A stretch of 64,000 nt of DNA from Halalkalibacter oceani (GTDB lineage Bacteria > Bacillota > Bacilli > Bacillales > Bacillaceae_D): NCBI RefSeq assembly GCF_023715705.1, contig NZ_JAMBOS010000017.1:17818-81817 (forward strand), written 5' to 3'. The notes beneath the pieces are model-generated. The model was not told the origin of the DNA. It ran no database searches and saw only the letters and a list, made by a program, of their open reading frames with translations. Shown here piece after piece: positions 48,497-57,513 of the stretch (position 1 is the stretch's first letter; every line of letters begins with the position of its first letter). The position numbers and the translations under genes are program-made.

Positions 48497-48542
48497 GAAA
48501 AAGAGCCCTGAACGGACTCCCGTAACTTTTTTTCAGCTCTTT
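48497..48542 (-). terminator. Terminator of the stalk-domain gene
   Basis: AAAGAGC (48536-48542, minus) pairs with GCTCTTT (48500-48506), extended inward by TGAA/TTCA across a bulge; TTTTCTTATG follows. It lies five bases after the gene's stop. Confidence 0.7.
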
Positions 48543-48546
48543 CCAA

Positions 48547-49821
48547 TCAGTCGATTAAACCAGCATCCTTTACATCATTTCGGTTAAAGTAAAGTCCTTG
48601 AGAACCGAACGGGTCATTTCTTACATATTGATAGCGAACACCACTCCCCTGCTTCACCACTCTATCGTCGAGGCGGGCAGGGACGTTTTTAATTTCAAAA
48701 AGTATCTCGGTTAACATGACTTGATCTGAATGATAAAAGCGAATGCTGTCAGGCGTTCGTATGAGATTCAGTTGATATTTCTCCTTCAGCTCCCTCTCAC
48801 TAATCCACTCCTGTAGGAACTTTTTATCTTCCTCAGACAGAGTTTCTTCAAACGCTTTTTGAGTATTTCTTTTAATTTGCTCAATCACTTCTTCTGTGGT
48901 TCGCTCTTCCCTTGGTGTATCAACTACGACAACCTTTGCGTCAGGGGTTAAGGTTATGTTGCTTGGCGGTTCTGGCATCGTTTGTTTAAAATATTCATTG
49001 ACCAGGCTAGGACCTTCATTCGTGGTAAAATCGAGTCCTTCAACCCACTGTACGTAGACATGGCCGAAAGTATTCTCAAGCGATTCATGGATATAATCAT
49101 AATTCCCAAGATTATACCAAGTTTTGTCAGAGAAATAACGATGCAAATCTCTCCGCTGCGTTCTATACGTTTGCCCTGCATATTGCCACGTTATCATCTC
49201 ATTAAGATTAATCCCTCTTACGTCTTCTATCGAGACTGTATAGGAGTTGGCATCCCCCTTCAGATAAATCCTGTACTTATCCTCATCCGGAAAGCCCTTT
49301 AGCTCCAAGTATCCAGCATATGTCCCTGTACCGTTTACGGTGTAAAGCCGGTCGGCATGATTCGGCGCAGGAGGAGCAGGGGTTGTACCGGCGTAATCCG
49401 GCGAAGTAATCATGACTGACCGTGTAGAACCATTCCAGGTTACGTTCCAACCAGTGGACTCAGCAACAAATCGAACGGGAACCATTGTTGTTCCGTTGAC
49501 GATTTTTGCCGGAACATCCAAATTCACTTCAGCGCCATTCACATAAGCTTTGTTCTTTCCAACAATTAATTTGGTCGTGACATTGTTTCCTGTCCCAGTA
49601 ACCGTACGCGTGGACTGGTCCCAATTAACCTTCATCCCGAGTCCTTCAAATATAGGACGCATCGGTACTAACGTACTCCCTCTTTCAATAACAGGAGCGA
49701 CAGGAACAGATAAACGTTCACCATTCAAATAAATTTTTATGACGTCTTGTGCTGCTGCCAATTGTCCAAAACTAAAAATGAGAGCGATGGTAAGCAATAG
49801 ATTGAATCCGACTTTTTTCAT
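48547..49821 (-). CDS. Secreted stalk-domain protein (copper amine oxidase N-like)
   Basis: A 424-residue exported protein. Signal peptide MKKVGFNLLLTIALIFSFGQ is followed by two copper-amine-oxidase-N-like (stalk) units with the usual VPMRPIFEGLGMKVNWDQST and VPVRFVAESTGWNVTWNGST, at about residues 50-72 and 113-135. The C-terminal 270 residues have no family I recognise (YTVNGTGTYAGYLELKG; later DTPREERTTEEVIEQI). It is a single gene with its own terminator. Surface or wall-associated role is likely. Confidence 0.85.
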   Translation of the reverse strand: MKKVGFNLLLTIALIFSFGQLAAAQDVIKIYLNGERLSVPVAPVIERGSTLVPMRPIFEGLGMKVNWDQSTRTVTGTGNNVTTKLIVGKNKAYVNGAEVNLDVPAKIVNGTTMVPVRFVAESTGWNVTWNGSTRSVMITSPDYAGTTPAPPAPNHADRLYTVNGTGTYAGYLELKGFPDEDKYRIYLKGDANSYTVSIEDVRGINLNEMITWQYAGQTYRTQRRDLHRYFSDKTWYNLGNYDYIHESLENTFGHVYVQWVEGLDFTTNEGPSLVNEYFKQTMPEPPSNITLTPDAKVVVVDTPREERTTEEVIEQIKRNTQKAFEETLSEEDKKFLQEWISERELKEKYQLNLIRTPDSIRFYHSDQVMLTEILFEIKNVPARLDDRVVKQGSGVRYQYVRNDPFGSQGLYFNRNDVKDAGLID

Positions 49822-49894
49822 GTTTCCTCCCCTAAAAAATTCTCTTTTCTATTGCCATTTTACCATCTTTTATTAATTGGTGGAATAAATTTGT

Positions 49895-50150
49895 AATTAT
49901 GCTGCCATAAAAAAGAACCGCTCAAAAAGCGGCATTTGCTCCAGCCCTTCCAAGCTGAATGAAAATCGGACAAGCGAGCTTGAGACAAAACTAGCTTTGG
50001 ACCTACTGGCAATGGCTTCACACGCCACAAGCCCGTTGTGAGAAACCCACTCACAACGGGCTTTAAAAGATCGTGGCGGTTCCGCTCATTGCTTAAAGGC
50101 TGGGCAAAAGGTGAAAAAAACAACCTTTTGTCCCAGCCTCGCGCCAAGAT
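49895..50150. repeat. Structured intergenic repeat, copy 4 (best preserved)
   Basis: Order: AATGGCTTCACACGCC, a 13-bp perfect hairpin (50030-50062, loop AAACCCA), TTTAAAAGATCGT, GGCGGTTCCGCTCATTG, then a second hairpin (50097-50139, AGGCTGGG-type stem). The stem of the first hairpin has nothing in common with the stems of copy 3, but loop and order are the same. The block lies between two minus-strand genes. Confidence 0.85.
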
Positions 50151-50456
50151 TTAATGCTTATAAGTAGAATCCGCCCATTTGGCATCCTCTGCTAATTCGC
50201 TTTGTTCCCGGTGTGTTTGCGGAAAGCCATTCGCGACCCAGTCATTGCGATGGGCTGAATCAAGCTGGGTGAGTCCTTTTTCTTCCGGCACTTTATCGGC
50301 ATCGACGCTTTCTCTCCTGTCGCCTTCCCACACATCAATGTCCTCACGCACCTTCACGTTTTCTCGCTGCATCTGCTGACAGCCACTTTTTATCAAACAT
50401 GCGCCTCCAGCGAGCAGAGCCGACCCCAAAATGAAATTAACCGTTGATGTTTTCAT
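50151..50456 (-). CDS. Small membrane-anchored or lipoprotein-like hypothetical protein
   Basis: A 101-residue protein with a short hydrophobic start (MKTSTVNFILGSALLAGGAC) in which LAGGAC looks like a lipobox, followed by a hydrophilic, acidic body (REDIDVWEGDRRESVDADKV) ending DAKWADSTYKH. The ATG at 50456 has GGAGGG seven bases upstream. I do not recognise a family. The gene lies between the repeat block and the polyketide pair. Confidence 0.65.
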   Translation of the reverse strand: MKTSTVNFILGSALLAGGACLIKSGCQQMQRENVKVREDIDVWEGDRRESVDADKVPEEKGLTQLDSAHRNDWVANGFPQTHREQSELAEDAKWADSTYKH

Positions 50457-50564
50457 TGTCATCCCTCCATCTCATAAATTCACTTCTACCTATCCATACC
50501 CGGTTTTCCACTTGTGAAAAACACCACAGGCGGATTTTCTTGAAGCTTACTTATGATCGCCATT

Positions 50565-51125
50565 TCAATCTTCATAGGTTGGAATGAAACGTCTCCTTTT
50601 TTGAAATACATCATTGTAATTAGTCGCTTGCTTTAACGCCGCTTCTTCCTTTTTAATCCGAACAGACAATACAGCCGCATTCAAAACGGTAAACAGGATC
50701 GCAGTCCAATAGGCTTGAAAAATTAAAGGGAGAACGGCAATCTCAAGGACGACAATCACATAATTCGGATGACGTACATATTTGTACGGACCTTTTGCTA
50801 CTACATTGGCCCCCGGTATGATCATGATCCGGGTATTCCAATAGCGTCCCAGTGAAGACAGCGCCCACACCCTTCCAAGCTGAGCCAGTAAAAAAAGAGC
50901 AAAAGGAAGAGCTGACGCCCCCGTCCAGCTTTGCTTTGTGATCGTTATTTCGATCAGCAACGAGATAAAAAAGAAACCGTGGACAGCGATGATCCCCTTG
51001 TAGTGCTCACCTGCGACTTCATAGCCTCCCTGCTTTTTGATCCACTTTGCATTTCGGTTCGCTATTGCCATTTCAACAAATCGTTGAACGATAACGATAA
51101 TAATAAACACATAAGCCAGGATCAT
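50565..51125 (-). CDS. Isoprenylcysteine carboxyl methyltransferase-like membrane enzyme (BpsB-like)
   Basis: A 186-residue protein with four or five hydrophobic helices and the ICMT signature YVRHPNYVIVVLEI. In B. subtilis the homologue (BpsB/YpbQ) O-methylates alkylpyrones made by the neighbouring type III polyketide synthase. Its ATG at 51125 overlaps the PKS stop (ATGA). S-adenosylmethionine is the expected donor. Confidence 0.85.
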   Translation of the reverse strand: MILAYVFIIIVIVQRFVEMAIANRNAKWIKKQGGYEVAGEHYKGIIAVHGFFFISLLIEITITKQSWTGASALPFALFLLAQLGRVWALSSLGRYWNTRIMIIPGANVVAKGPYKYVRHPNYVIVVLEIAVLPLIFQAYWTAILFTVLNAAVLSVRIKKEEAALKQATNYNDVFQKRRRFIPTYED

Positions 51126-52222
51126 CGATTGCCCTCCTCCCACTGAAGTAATAAAAGCTCTGAGCTAAAGCCGGGACCAAGAGCAGCCATTAATCCGTAC
51201 TCTCCGGCTTTTTTCGGACTAGCCAGCACGTTCTCCAGAACATAGAGAACAGTGGGGGACGACATATTCCCATGAAGCTTCAGCACTTGAGCAGAAGCTT
51301 CGAGCAGCTCAGGCGCGAGCCCTAGAGCTTCGCTGTAGGCTTCCAGCACCTTTCGGCCGCCTGGATGGGCAATAAAAGCAGATAATTGATGGACTGTCAC
51401 GTCTTCCTTTTGCAGGAATCCTTCAACGACCGGGCGCAGCCATTTGGTGACGATCGAAGGAATGCTCCTCGAAAAGACAACATGCAGACCGCTATCCTTG
51501 ACGTCCCACCCCATGACATCCTCAGAGTCCGGCATTAAGGTGGACTCAGTCGCGATAATGTTCGGAACCGAGTCCTGTCTGATCTGCGGCCGAAGGGCAG
51601 AGTCATCTCCAATGACTAACGCGCAGGCCGTTCCATCAGCAAATAAGGATGTTCCGACTAAATTGCTTTTCGTCCGGTCATTTCGTTGAAAGGTCAGGCT
51701 GCACAGCTCGACGCAGACAACAAGAACATTTGCCTCTGGATAAGCACGGCAAAACTCAAACGCCCGGCTCATCCCCATCGCACCTCCCGCACAGCCGAGG
51801 CCCCATAACGGAATGCGCTTTGTATGCGCAGAAAAAGGCAGTTTATTCATAATCCGGGCATCGAGGCTTGGCGTTGCCATCCCGGAGCTTGACACAAGTA
51901 TAATCGCATCAATCTCATTGACGGCGATCTCTGACTGCAAAAAACGGGGATGTGCGAGGCAGCCTTTTATCGCTTCCACGCTATACTCGGTTGCCAGTTG
52001 AATATAAAGATCATTGCGCTCCTGTAAGGAATGATCCTTGCGAAACCAGTCAATCGGAACAGCGAATTGGCGCTTTTCAATCTGCCCGTTGGAAAAAACC
52101 GTTAATAGCCGTTCGATGTCCTGATAGCTTTCAGCGAATAGCTCCCGGGCAAACTCTGTCGTCGTCTCCTGGTCAAGCTGATAAGAAGGAGTATATGAGC
52201 TTACAGATGCTATAGCTGGCAT
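51122..52222 (-). CDS. Type III polyketide synthase (BpsA-like)
   Basis: A 366-residue chalcone-synthase-superfamily enzyme. The catalytic triad is visible: Cys144 in LWGLGCAGGAMGMSRAFEF, His in FIAHPGGRKVLEAY and Asn in LKLHGNMSSPTVLYVLE. It extends fatty acyl-CoA starters with malonyl-CoA to triketide and tetraketide pyrones. With the methyltransferase it forms the bpsA-bpsB pair; products are membrane-type alkylpyrones. An MFS exporter gene follows upstream in the same direction. Confidence 0.92.
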   Translation of the reverse strand: MPAIASVSSYTPSYQLDQETTTEFARELFAESYQDIERLLTVFSNGQIEKRQFAVPIDWFRKDHSLQERNDLYIQLATEYSVEAIKGCLAHPRFLQSEIAVNEIDAIILVSSSGMATPSLDARIMNKLPFSAHTKRIPLWGLGCAGGAMGMSRAFEFCRAYPEANVLVVCVELCSLTFQRNDRTKSNLVGTSLFADGTACALVIGDDSALRPQIRQDSVPNIIATESTLMPDSEDVMGWDVKDSGLHVVFSRSIPSIVTKWLRPVVEGFLQKEDVTVHQLSAFIAHPGGRKVLEAYSEALGLAPELLEASAQVLKLHGNMSSPTVLYVLENVLASPKKAGEYGLMAALGPGFSSELLLLQWEEGNR

Positions 52223-52295
52223 GCTCTCACCTACCTAACGTTGATAATACTGTTAGGATTTCCAGACGCTGGTTATTCATGCATTCCTTTAACAG

Positions 52296-53678
52296 CTATT
52301 CGGTTTTCCTGCGCAAAGAAAAATAAAAGAAGCAGCCGTTTACGAGCGTCAATCCGATTAGTCCAATAAACACATTGCTGTAAATAATTGCCGGACCTTG
52401 TGCCATCGATAATGGATTAAGCAGAACCTCACTATCATAGTCCAGCATTTTACCGATAATAGCCCCCCCGAACGCACCGGCCATAAAATTAAATAAGTTG
52501 TAAATTCCCATCCCGACCCCGATTTCATTTTTCGGGAGCGAGGAAGAGATCAAGCTCGCTGTTCCTGTCTGGAGAAACGGAAACGCGATATAACTCGTAA
52601 GGACGACTGCTCCAATCACCCAAGCAGGACTTCCGCTAAAAGTCGATAATAGCAAAAAGCCGCTGATCATCAAAATGAAGGCAACATAGACGACCCGCTT
52701 TCCGCCCCACCGATCAGACAAACTCCCGGCGACATTCCCGGCGAACGCAGCAGTCAAAGCAGCCGGAAAAATCGTTAAGCCTATGTATAGGGTATTTAAC
52801 CCATTCACCTCACTGAGCATAAGCGGAAGCATAAACATCATGCCAAACATCGTCATGATCGCTAAAAACCCGGAAAAAATCGTCGTCCGGAAGGAGCTGT
52901 TTTGAAACACGTCGGGACGGATAAACGGATTGTCATGCGTCATGATCCTTCTCGTAAACAGTCCGAAGAAAAGGATGCTGCCGAGTAAGAACCACCAGTT
53001 AAATAACGTAATAAATAAAATAAGGGTCGCCACCGCAATCGCGATAAATGCCGCTCCGAGAATATCCACTTTCCCTTCGTTCTTCTGTTCGTCCGGCATC
53101 CATTTCCAGAAGAAAGGAATCGTTAGCAGCACAAACGCGGAAATTAAAAATAAATATTGCCAATTCAGCGCTCCCGCCACAAATCCTCCGATCACCGGAC
53201 CGACGCCTGATGCGAATGCCATCGTGCTTGAAACGATCCCTAACACTTTGCCCCGCTCCTCCGGGAAGTATCTGATCGGGACAATAAAGACTAAAGCGAC
53301 AATTGAGGACGCGCCTGCCGCCTGAATAATCCGTGCCAAAATAACCCCTTCAAAATTCGGCGCAAAAAACCCGAAAATCGAGCCAAACGCAAAAAAACTA
53401 AGCCCGATCGTCAACAACCTTTTTAGCGGGTAAATGTCAGCCAGCTTGCCGTACATCAGTGCCCCGATCGCATAGATCACAATATATCCGGTTACGACCC
53501 AACTGACTTGCGAAGGACTTAGTGAAAAAGAAAGCGCGATATCAGGAATCGCAATCATGAACATCGTCCCGTTCATCACCGAAAATAATAAAACGGAGCA
53601 TATCAAAAAGATCAGCTTCTTTTTCTCAGCCTGATTTAAAGCCTTTTCCACCCTTACCTGTTCTGCGAGAACCGCCAT
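52296..53678 (-). CDS. MFS drug/metabolite exporter
   Basis: A 460-residue major facilitator protein of the 14-helix DHA2 type. It starts with a hydrophilic tail and the first helix FLICSVLLFSVMNGTMFMIA; motif A is GKLADIYPLKRLL and motif C-like GVGPVIGGFVAG. Closest style is that of tetracycline or multidrug exporters. It stands 74 bp upstream of the PKS gene, so it could export the polyketide product, but this is inference. Confidence 0.88.
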   Translation of the reverse strand: MAVLAEQVRVEKALNQAEKKKLIFLICSVLLFSVMNGTMFMIAIPDIALSFSLSPSQVSWVVTGYIVIYAIGALMYGKLADIYPLKRLLTIGLSFFAFGSIFGFFAPNFEGVILARIIQAAGASSIVALVFIVPIRYFPEERGKVLGIVSSTMAFASGVGPVIGGFVAGALNWQYLFLISAFVLLTIPFFWKWMPDEQKNEGKVDILGAAFIAIAVATLILFITLFNWWFLLGSILFFGLFTRRIMTHDNPFIRPDVFQNSSFRTTIFSGFLAIMTMFGMMFMLPLMLSEVNGLNTLYIGLTIFPAALTAAFAGNVAGSLSDRWGGKRVVYVAFILMISGFLLLSTFSGSPAWVIGAVVLTSYIAFPFLQTGTASLISSSLPKNEIGVGMGIYNLFNFMAGAFGGAIIGKMLDYDSEVLLNPLSMAQGPAIIYSNVFIGLIGLTLVNGCFFYFSLRRKTE

Positions 53679-53859
53679 TTATTTCGTCCCCCTACATTTT
53701 CAACTACCCTCATTATACTTCTGTATCAAAAGTTCTTCTACGTTGAAGATTGATGAGAAAGAAATGTGAATAAAATTAACAAAACTGCAATCAAATTTAC
53801 AATTTATTATGAAGCTCCCTTCTTTATGAGGTATTATTTAAGAAAGGAGGTTGACCGAA

Positions 53860-54093
53860 TTGACATTTAAAAAAGCACTATTTTCATTTTTGATCATCGT
53901 AAGCATTACCTGCTTATCCACTCTCGCTACTTATGCCTCATCAACCCTCCTCGAGGAAACAGAGGTTCCTTCTACTCACCTATACATTGAGGAAAAAGAG
54001 GTACCAGGAATTCCAGCTCATCCTCAAAGTGAACTTCCACAAATTGAGAAAGTACAAAACTCTAACATCACCGACGAAACGGAAGGAGAATAA
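53860..54093 (+). CDS. Small secreted peptide, hypothetical
   Basis: A 77-codon gene with a TTG start nine bases after AAAGGAGG. The product has a signal peptide (ALFSFLIIVSITCLSTLATY ending at ASS) and a short acidic mature part with EVPGIPAHPQSELPQIEKV. No family is recognised. A decayed copy at 63283-63517 keeps the same mature core (EIPGIPVHPQS), which supports this being a real gene. No receptor or processing partner is adjacent. Confidence 0.7.
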   Translation: MTFKKALFSFLIIVSITCLSTLATYASSTLLEETEVPSTHLYIEEKEVPGIPAHPQSELPQIEKVQNSNITDETEGE

Positions 54094-54174
54094 GAAGGGA
54101 TAAAGCACAGGCCGTATGGATTGTGTCAGTCTGTCGACAAAGTCGGCAGGCTTTTTGTTTAGTCGTCAGGGTTT

Positions 54175-54478
54175 AGCTCTTCGACCTTGCTACTTGGGAC
54201 CATAAGAAGCTGGTCTTACGCCACATTTGTAGGATGCGTTGGACGAACCTGAAGGTGCTCGAAAAAAAATTCCGTGCAGGCGATGCTTGTTTTTGCTGCC
54301 ATGAATCTGAAAAATCTGGCGACATGGCACCAAACCAACAGTGCCATCTCCGGAAAACCATACGAAAAATGCAAAAATGGCTTTGAGAGCCATATCTCAA
54401 AGCCGTTTTGTCTACGGTCTGACGTTCCACAAAAAGCCCCCGGCAAATACCGAAGTCTAAGATCAAATTTTGATTCCT
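54175..54478 (+). pseudogene. IS1182-like transposase remnant
   Basis: One frame reads VQAMLVFAAMNLKNLATW, matching the transposase C-terminal pattern of IS1182-type elements (QTLLTFACMNLKKLA-like), preceded one frame over by a RYATFVGCV-like piece and followed by a tail to about 54478. Stops and frameshifts break it. No inverted repeat ends were found. The element is probably a dead insertion sequence. Confidence 0.6.
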
Positions 54479-54676
54479 AGGTTGGGTTATATTATCCAGA
54501 CAAATCAATCTTTGCAAGTTGCTGTATGGCTTAAACCTCCTCGCCAAGTAGTTCATTGTTTTGATCAAAAGAAGCGTGTACGAAGTGCTCTCAACATTCC
54601 TGTACCACCATCTTTAATCACACTCCTACCATTGATGAATACTCATTTTCACTGCTTTACACTTTGATAAAATTGT

Positions 54677-55603
54677 TCAAATGCTAGTTTCTTCTGACTT
54701 ATTTAGTGGGTGCTGAGTTCGTTTACTGACAATTAACACGCCACTAAAGACAAGCAGTCCTCCAATGAAGTGGGCAAAAGTTAATGCTTCGCTTAATAAA
54801 AAATAGGCAAGCACCCCTCCAAATACAGGGGTTAAGTTTATAAAGACTGATGCTTTTGATGGCCCAATTAAATGAACGGCCTGATTCCAGAACAAAAACG
54901 CTAAAATAGATGGAAATATACCTAAATAGACTAAAGAAAGGATCTCTCCCCCTCCGATCTTGTGAATCGGAATAAAGATTAATTCAATCAAGGTAAAAGG
55001 TGCTAGCATCGGGATGGCAAAGAGAAGACTGTATCCAAATGTTGAAAGGAACGACAAACTCCCCATAAACTTTTTCAGGGTAACCGAATATACTGCCCAT
55101 GACATCACGCTGAAAATCATAATCAGATCCCCAACATTGACCTGTAGTTGTAGCAACCTACTAAGCTCGCCGTGCGTCATCACGGTTATGACTCCGACAA
55201 TTGAACATAGAATTGCACAGATAAGTGGGCGCGTGATCCTTTCCTTTAGCGATACGTAAGCCAATATCGTGATGAATATTGGTGCTGCACTGTTGATCAA
55301 TGTAACGTGAACAGCAGTTGTATAATGAAGGGCCCAGTAACAGAGCAAGTTATAACCAATTACGCCTGACAACGATAAAAGTAAGATAGTCTTTATGTGA
55401 TTTCTAGCAATGAGCCACTCTTTTTTCATCGTTTTGTATACGAGTGGTACAAAAATAGCTATTGAAAGTAAAATCCTAATAAAAGAGATCGTCAATGGTC
55501 CCATTGCTTCAGCTAAAAATCTTCCAACAACAGCATTCCCACCCCAAAAAAACGTTGTCAGCACAAGGAGTAGAAATGCGTTATGCCATATTCGATTTTT
55601 CAC
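54677..55603 (-). CDS. EamA/DMT-family transporter
   Basis: A 308-residue membrane protein with ten helices in two EamA halves; signatures are FFWGGNAVVGRFLAEAMGP at the start, then LKERITRPLICAILCSIVGV and LGPSKASVF-type VHLIGPSKASVFINLTPVFG. It probably exports or takes up a small metabolite. It is the last gene before the IS remnant and lies 31 bp after the TRAP large permease gene, so co-transcription is possible. Confidence 0.87.
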   Translation of the reverse strand: MKNRIWHNAFLLLVLTTFFWGGNAVVGRFLAEAMGPLTISFIRILLSIAIFVPLVYKTMKKEWLIARNHIKTILLLSLSGVIGYNLLCYWALHYTTAVHVTLINSAAPIFITILAYVSLKERITRPLICAILCSIVGVITVMTHGELSRLLQLQVNVGDLIMIFSVMSWAVYSVTLKKFMGSLSFLSTFGYSLLFAIPMLAPFTLIELIFIPIHKIGGGEILSLVYLGIFPSILAFLFWNQAVHLIGPSKASVFINLTPVFGGVLAYFLLSEALTFAHFIGGLLVFSGVLIVSKRTQHPLNKSEETSI

Positions 55604-55634
55604 CTTTCACTCCTCCCAATTTCCCAGTCTGGAC

Positions 55635-56909
55635 TTAACGAGAGTAGATACGATCTGGTAAGTACATTGATAGTTGCGGAACAAAGGTTATGACAAGTAA
55701 GGTCACAATCAATACAAAGACAAAAGGCATAGCCCCTCTTGTTACGTCTGTTAATGGCATTTTACTGATCCCTGAAGCTACATAGAGGTTTAGTCCTAAT
55801 GGTGGTGTTAACATCCCTATTGCTAAATTAACGACCATGATAATTCCAAAATGAATCGGACTGATGCCAATCTCCATTACAACTGGTATGAATAATGGTG
55901 CCATGATCAATACAGCAGCACTAGGATCCATGAACATCCCAATGATTAGTAAAACCACCGTTATCAGAAGTAAAATTGTAATTGGATCAGAAGCAAAAAC
56001 AAGTACTTGCGTAGCAAGTTTACTTGGTATTTGTTCATAGGTTAGATAGTAACTGAACACTTTAGCCGTTGAGATAACAAGCATAACCATCGATGCAATC
56101 ACAATCGATCGTTTCGTCACTTGAAAAAGGATTTTCACTGTAAGTTCCTTGTACACGAAGAAGCCGATGAGTAACCCGTACACAATAGCGACTGCAGCGG
56201 CTTCTGTTGGTGTAAAAACTCCCGCGTATATTCCCCCTAAAACAATAAGCGGCATGAAAATTCCCCAGATTGCCTTTTTACCAGAATCCCAAATCTCACG
56301 AAAGCTCGCTCGCCTCTCCGGCTTATGTCCTTGTTTTTTCGCTATAACGTAACTAACGACGATCAACACGAAACCAATTAATAATCCAGGAACAATCCCA
56401 GCAATAAAGAGTTCACTAATTGAAACTTCGGCAATGACCCCATAGACAAGCAGCGTAATACTTGGTGGAATAATGATCCCAAGTGAGCCAGCGGCACACA
56501 TTAACCCAACGGAGAACTTCGGTGAATATTTCGCATCATTTAACGACGGGATCATCACCCCACCAATGGCAGCAACGGTTGCTGGACTAGAACCTGACAA
56601 TGCTGCGAAGAACATAGATGATAGTACCCCTGCAATCGGCAATCCACCTGTTGTCCAACCGACAAGCTTTTTTGCAAAGTCAATCAATCGTTTGGATGTT
56701 CCTCCCGCGAGCATTAAATCACCGGCAAAAATGAAAAATGGAATGGCCATCAATGAAAAAGAATCAATTCCTGCAAACATCGTCCTCGCTACTGAATCAA
56801 GTCCAATATTACTTTGTGACATCCCAACGATACTAGTTAATCCAATCGCAACAGCGATCGGCGTTGTAGATAAGAGTAATAGAATAAATAAGAGGATAAT
56901 TACTATCAT
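55635..56909 (-). CDS. TRAP transporter large permease (DctM)
   Basis: A 424-residue membrane protein with about twelve helices. Family motifs: AIPFFIFAGDLMLAGGTSKR, GGLPIAGVLSSMFFAALSGS, SPATVAAIGGVMIPS and GFMDPSAA-type MFMDPSAAVLIMAPLF. It works with DctQ and DctP to import an organic anion using the sodium gradient. It overlaps the DctQ gene by four bases. Confidence 0.93.
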   Translation of the reverse strand: MIVIILLFILLLLSTTPIAVAIGLTSIVGMSQSNIGLDSVARTMFAGIDSFSLMAIPFFIFAGDLMLAGGTSKRLIDFAKKLVGWTTGGLPIAGVLSSMFFAALSGSSPATVAAIGGVMIPSLNDAKYSPKFSVGLMCAAGSLGIIIPPSITLLVYGVIAEVSISELFIAGIVPGLLIGFVLIVVSYVIAKKQGHKPERRASFREIWDSGKKAIWGIFMPLIVLGGIYAGVFTPTEAAAVAIVYGLLIGFFVYKELTVKILFQVTKRSIVIASMVMLVISTAKVFSYYLTYEQIPSKLATQVLVFASDPITILLLITVVLLIIGMFMDPSAAVLIMAPLFIPVVMEIGISPIHFGIIMVVNLAIGMLTPPLGLNLYVASGISKMPLTDVTRGAMPFVFVLIVTLLVITFVPQLSMYLPDRIYSR

Positions 56910-57427
56910 CTTGACTCCCCCTCCCCAGGTGTTGGTGGTTGACCAAAGAGATCATCTTGAAAGCCCCGTAACTCAGCAATAATCAATTGTATAAATCGCA
57001 GAATCATCAGAGTGGAACCAACAGGGATGGCTAAATATGGCATGTACATTGGAATTCCTAGTGCCGGTGTCACATTGTTGAACTGCATAACATTTTCAAT
57101 GGTTTGTATTCCTGATTGAAAAATGAGGACAAAGAAAATAATCGCAATGACGGACCCAAGTATCGACAGAATTCGTTTAAATCGAGGTGGCAAATAGACT
57201 AAAAGTAAATCAACGGTGGCATGTGCTTTCTCCCTAACGGCAATGCTACTTCCGATAAAAATAAACCAAATAATTAAATACCTCGCCACTTCTTCAGACC
57301 AATACAGCGAATAGTTAAACACGTACCGAAGGACAACTTGAACAAAAATCAATAGTGATGCGAATATAAGAGAAAAGAAACTAAAATACTCTTCAAGATG
57401 ATCGATCACTTTCCCAAGCTTTTTCAT
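56906..57427 (-). CDS. TRAP transporter small permease (DctQ)
   Basis: A 173-residue protein with four helices. Motifs: YFSFFSLIFASLLIFVQVVL, RYVFNYSLYWSEEVARYLII and WFIFIGSSIAVREKAHATVD. I choose ATG 57427 (GGAGGGGATTCGT upstream); the longer frame is not needed. The acidic-basic charge pattern is typical. Confidence 0.92.
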   Translation of the reverse strand: MKKLGKVIDHLEEYFSFFSLIFASLLIFVQVVLRYVFNYSLYWSEEVARYLIIWFIFIGSSIAVREKAHATVDLLLVYLPPRFKRILSILGSVIAIIFFVLIFQSGIQTIENVMQFNNVTPALGIPMYMPYLAIPVGSTLMILRFIQLIIAELRGFQDDLFGQPPTPGEGESR

Positions 57428-57513
57428 ACGAATCCCCTCCTGCATCATCCTTTTGTAGCCATGTCTATACGAACAATGAAGGGTAGCAGGTGCCACCCTT
57501 CATTCATGCCAGA

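Noticed and set aside
54173..54568. Minus-strand frame of 131 codons
   Set aside because: It lies opposite the transposase remnant and has no RBS or recognisable domain.
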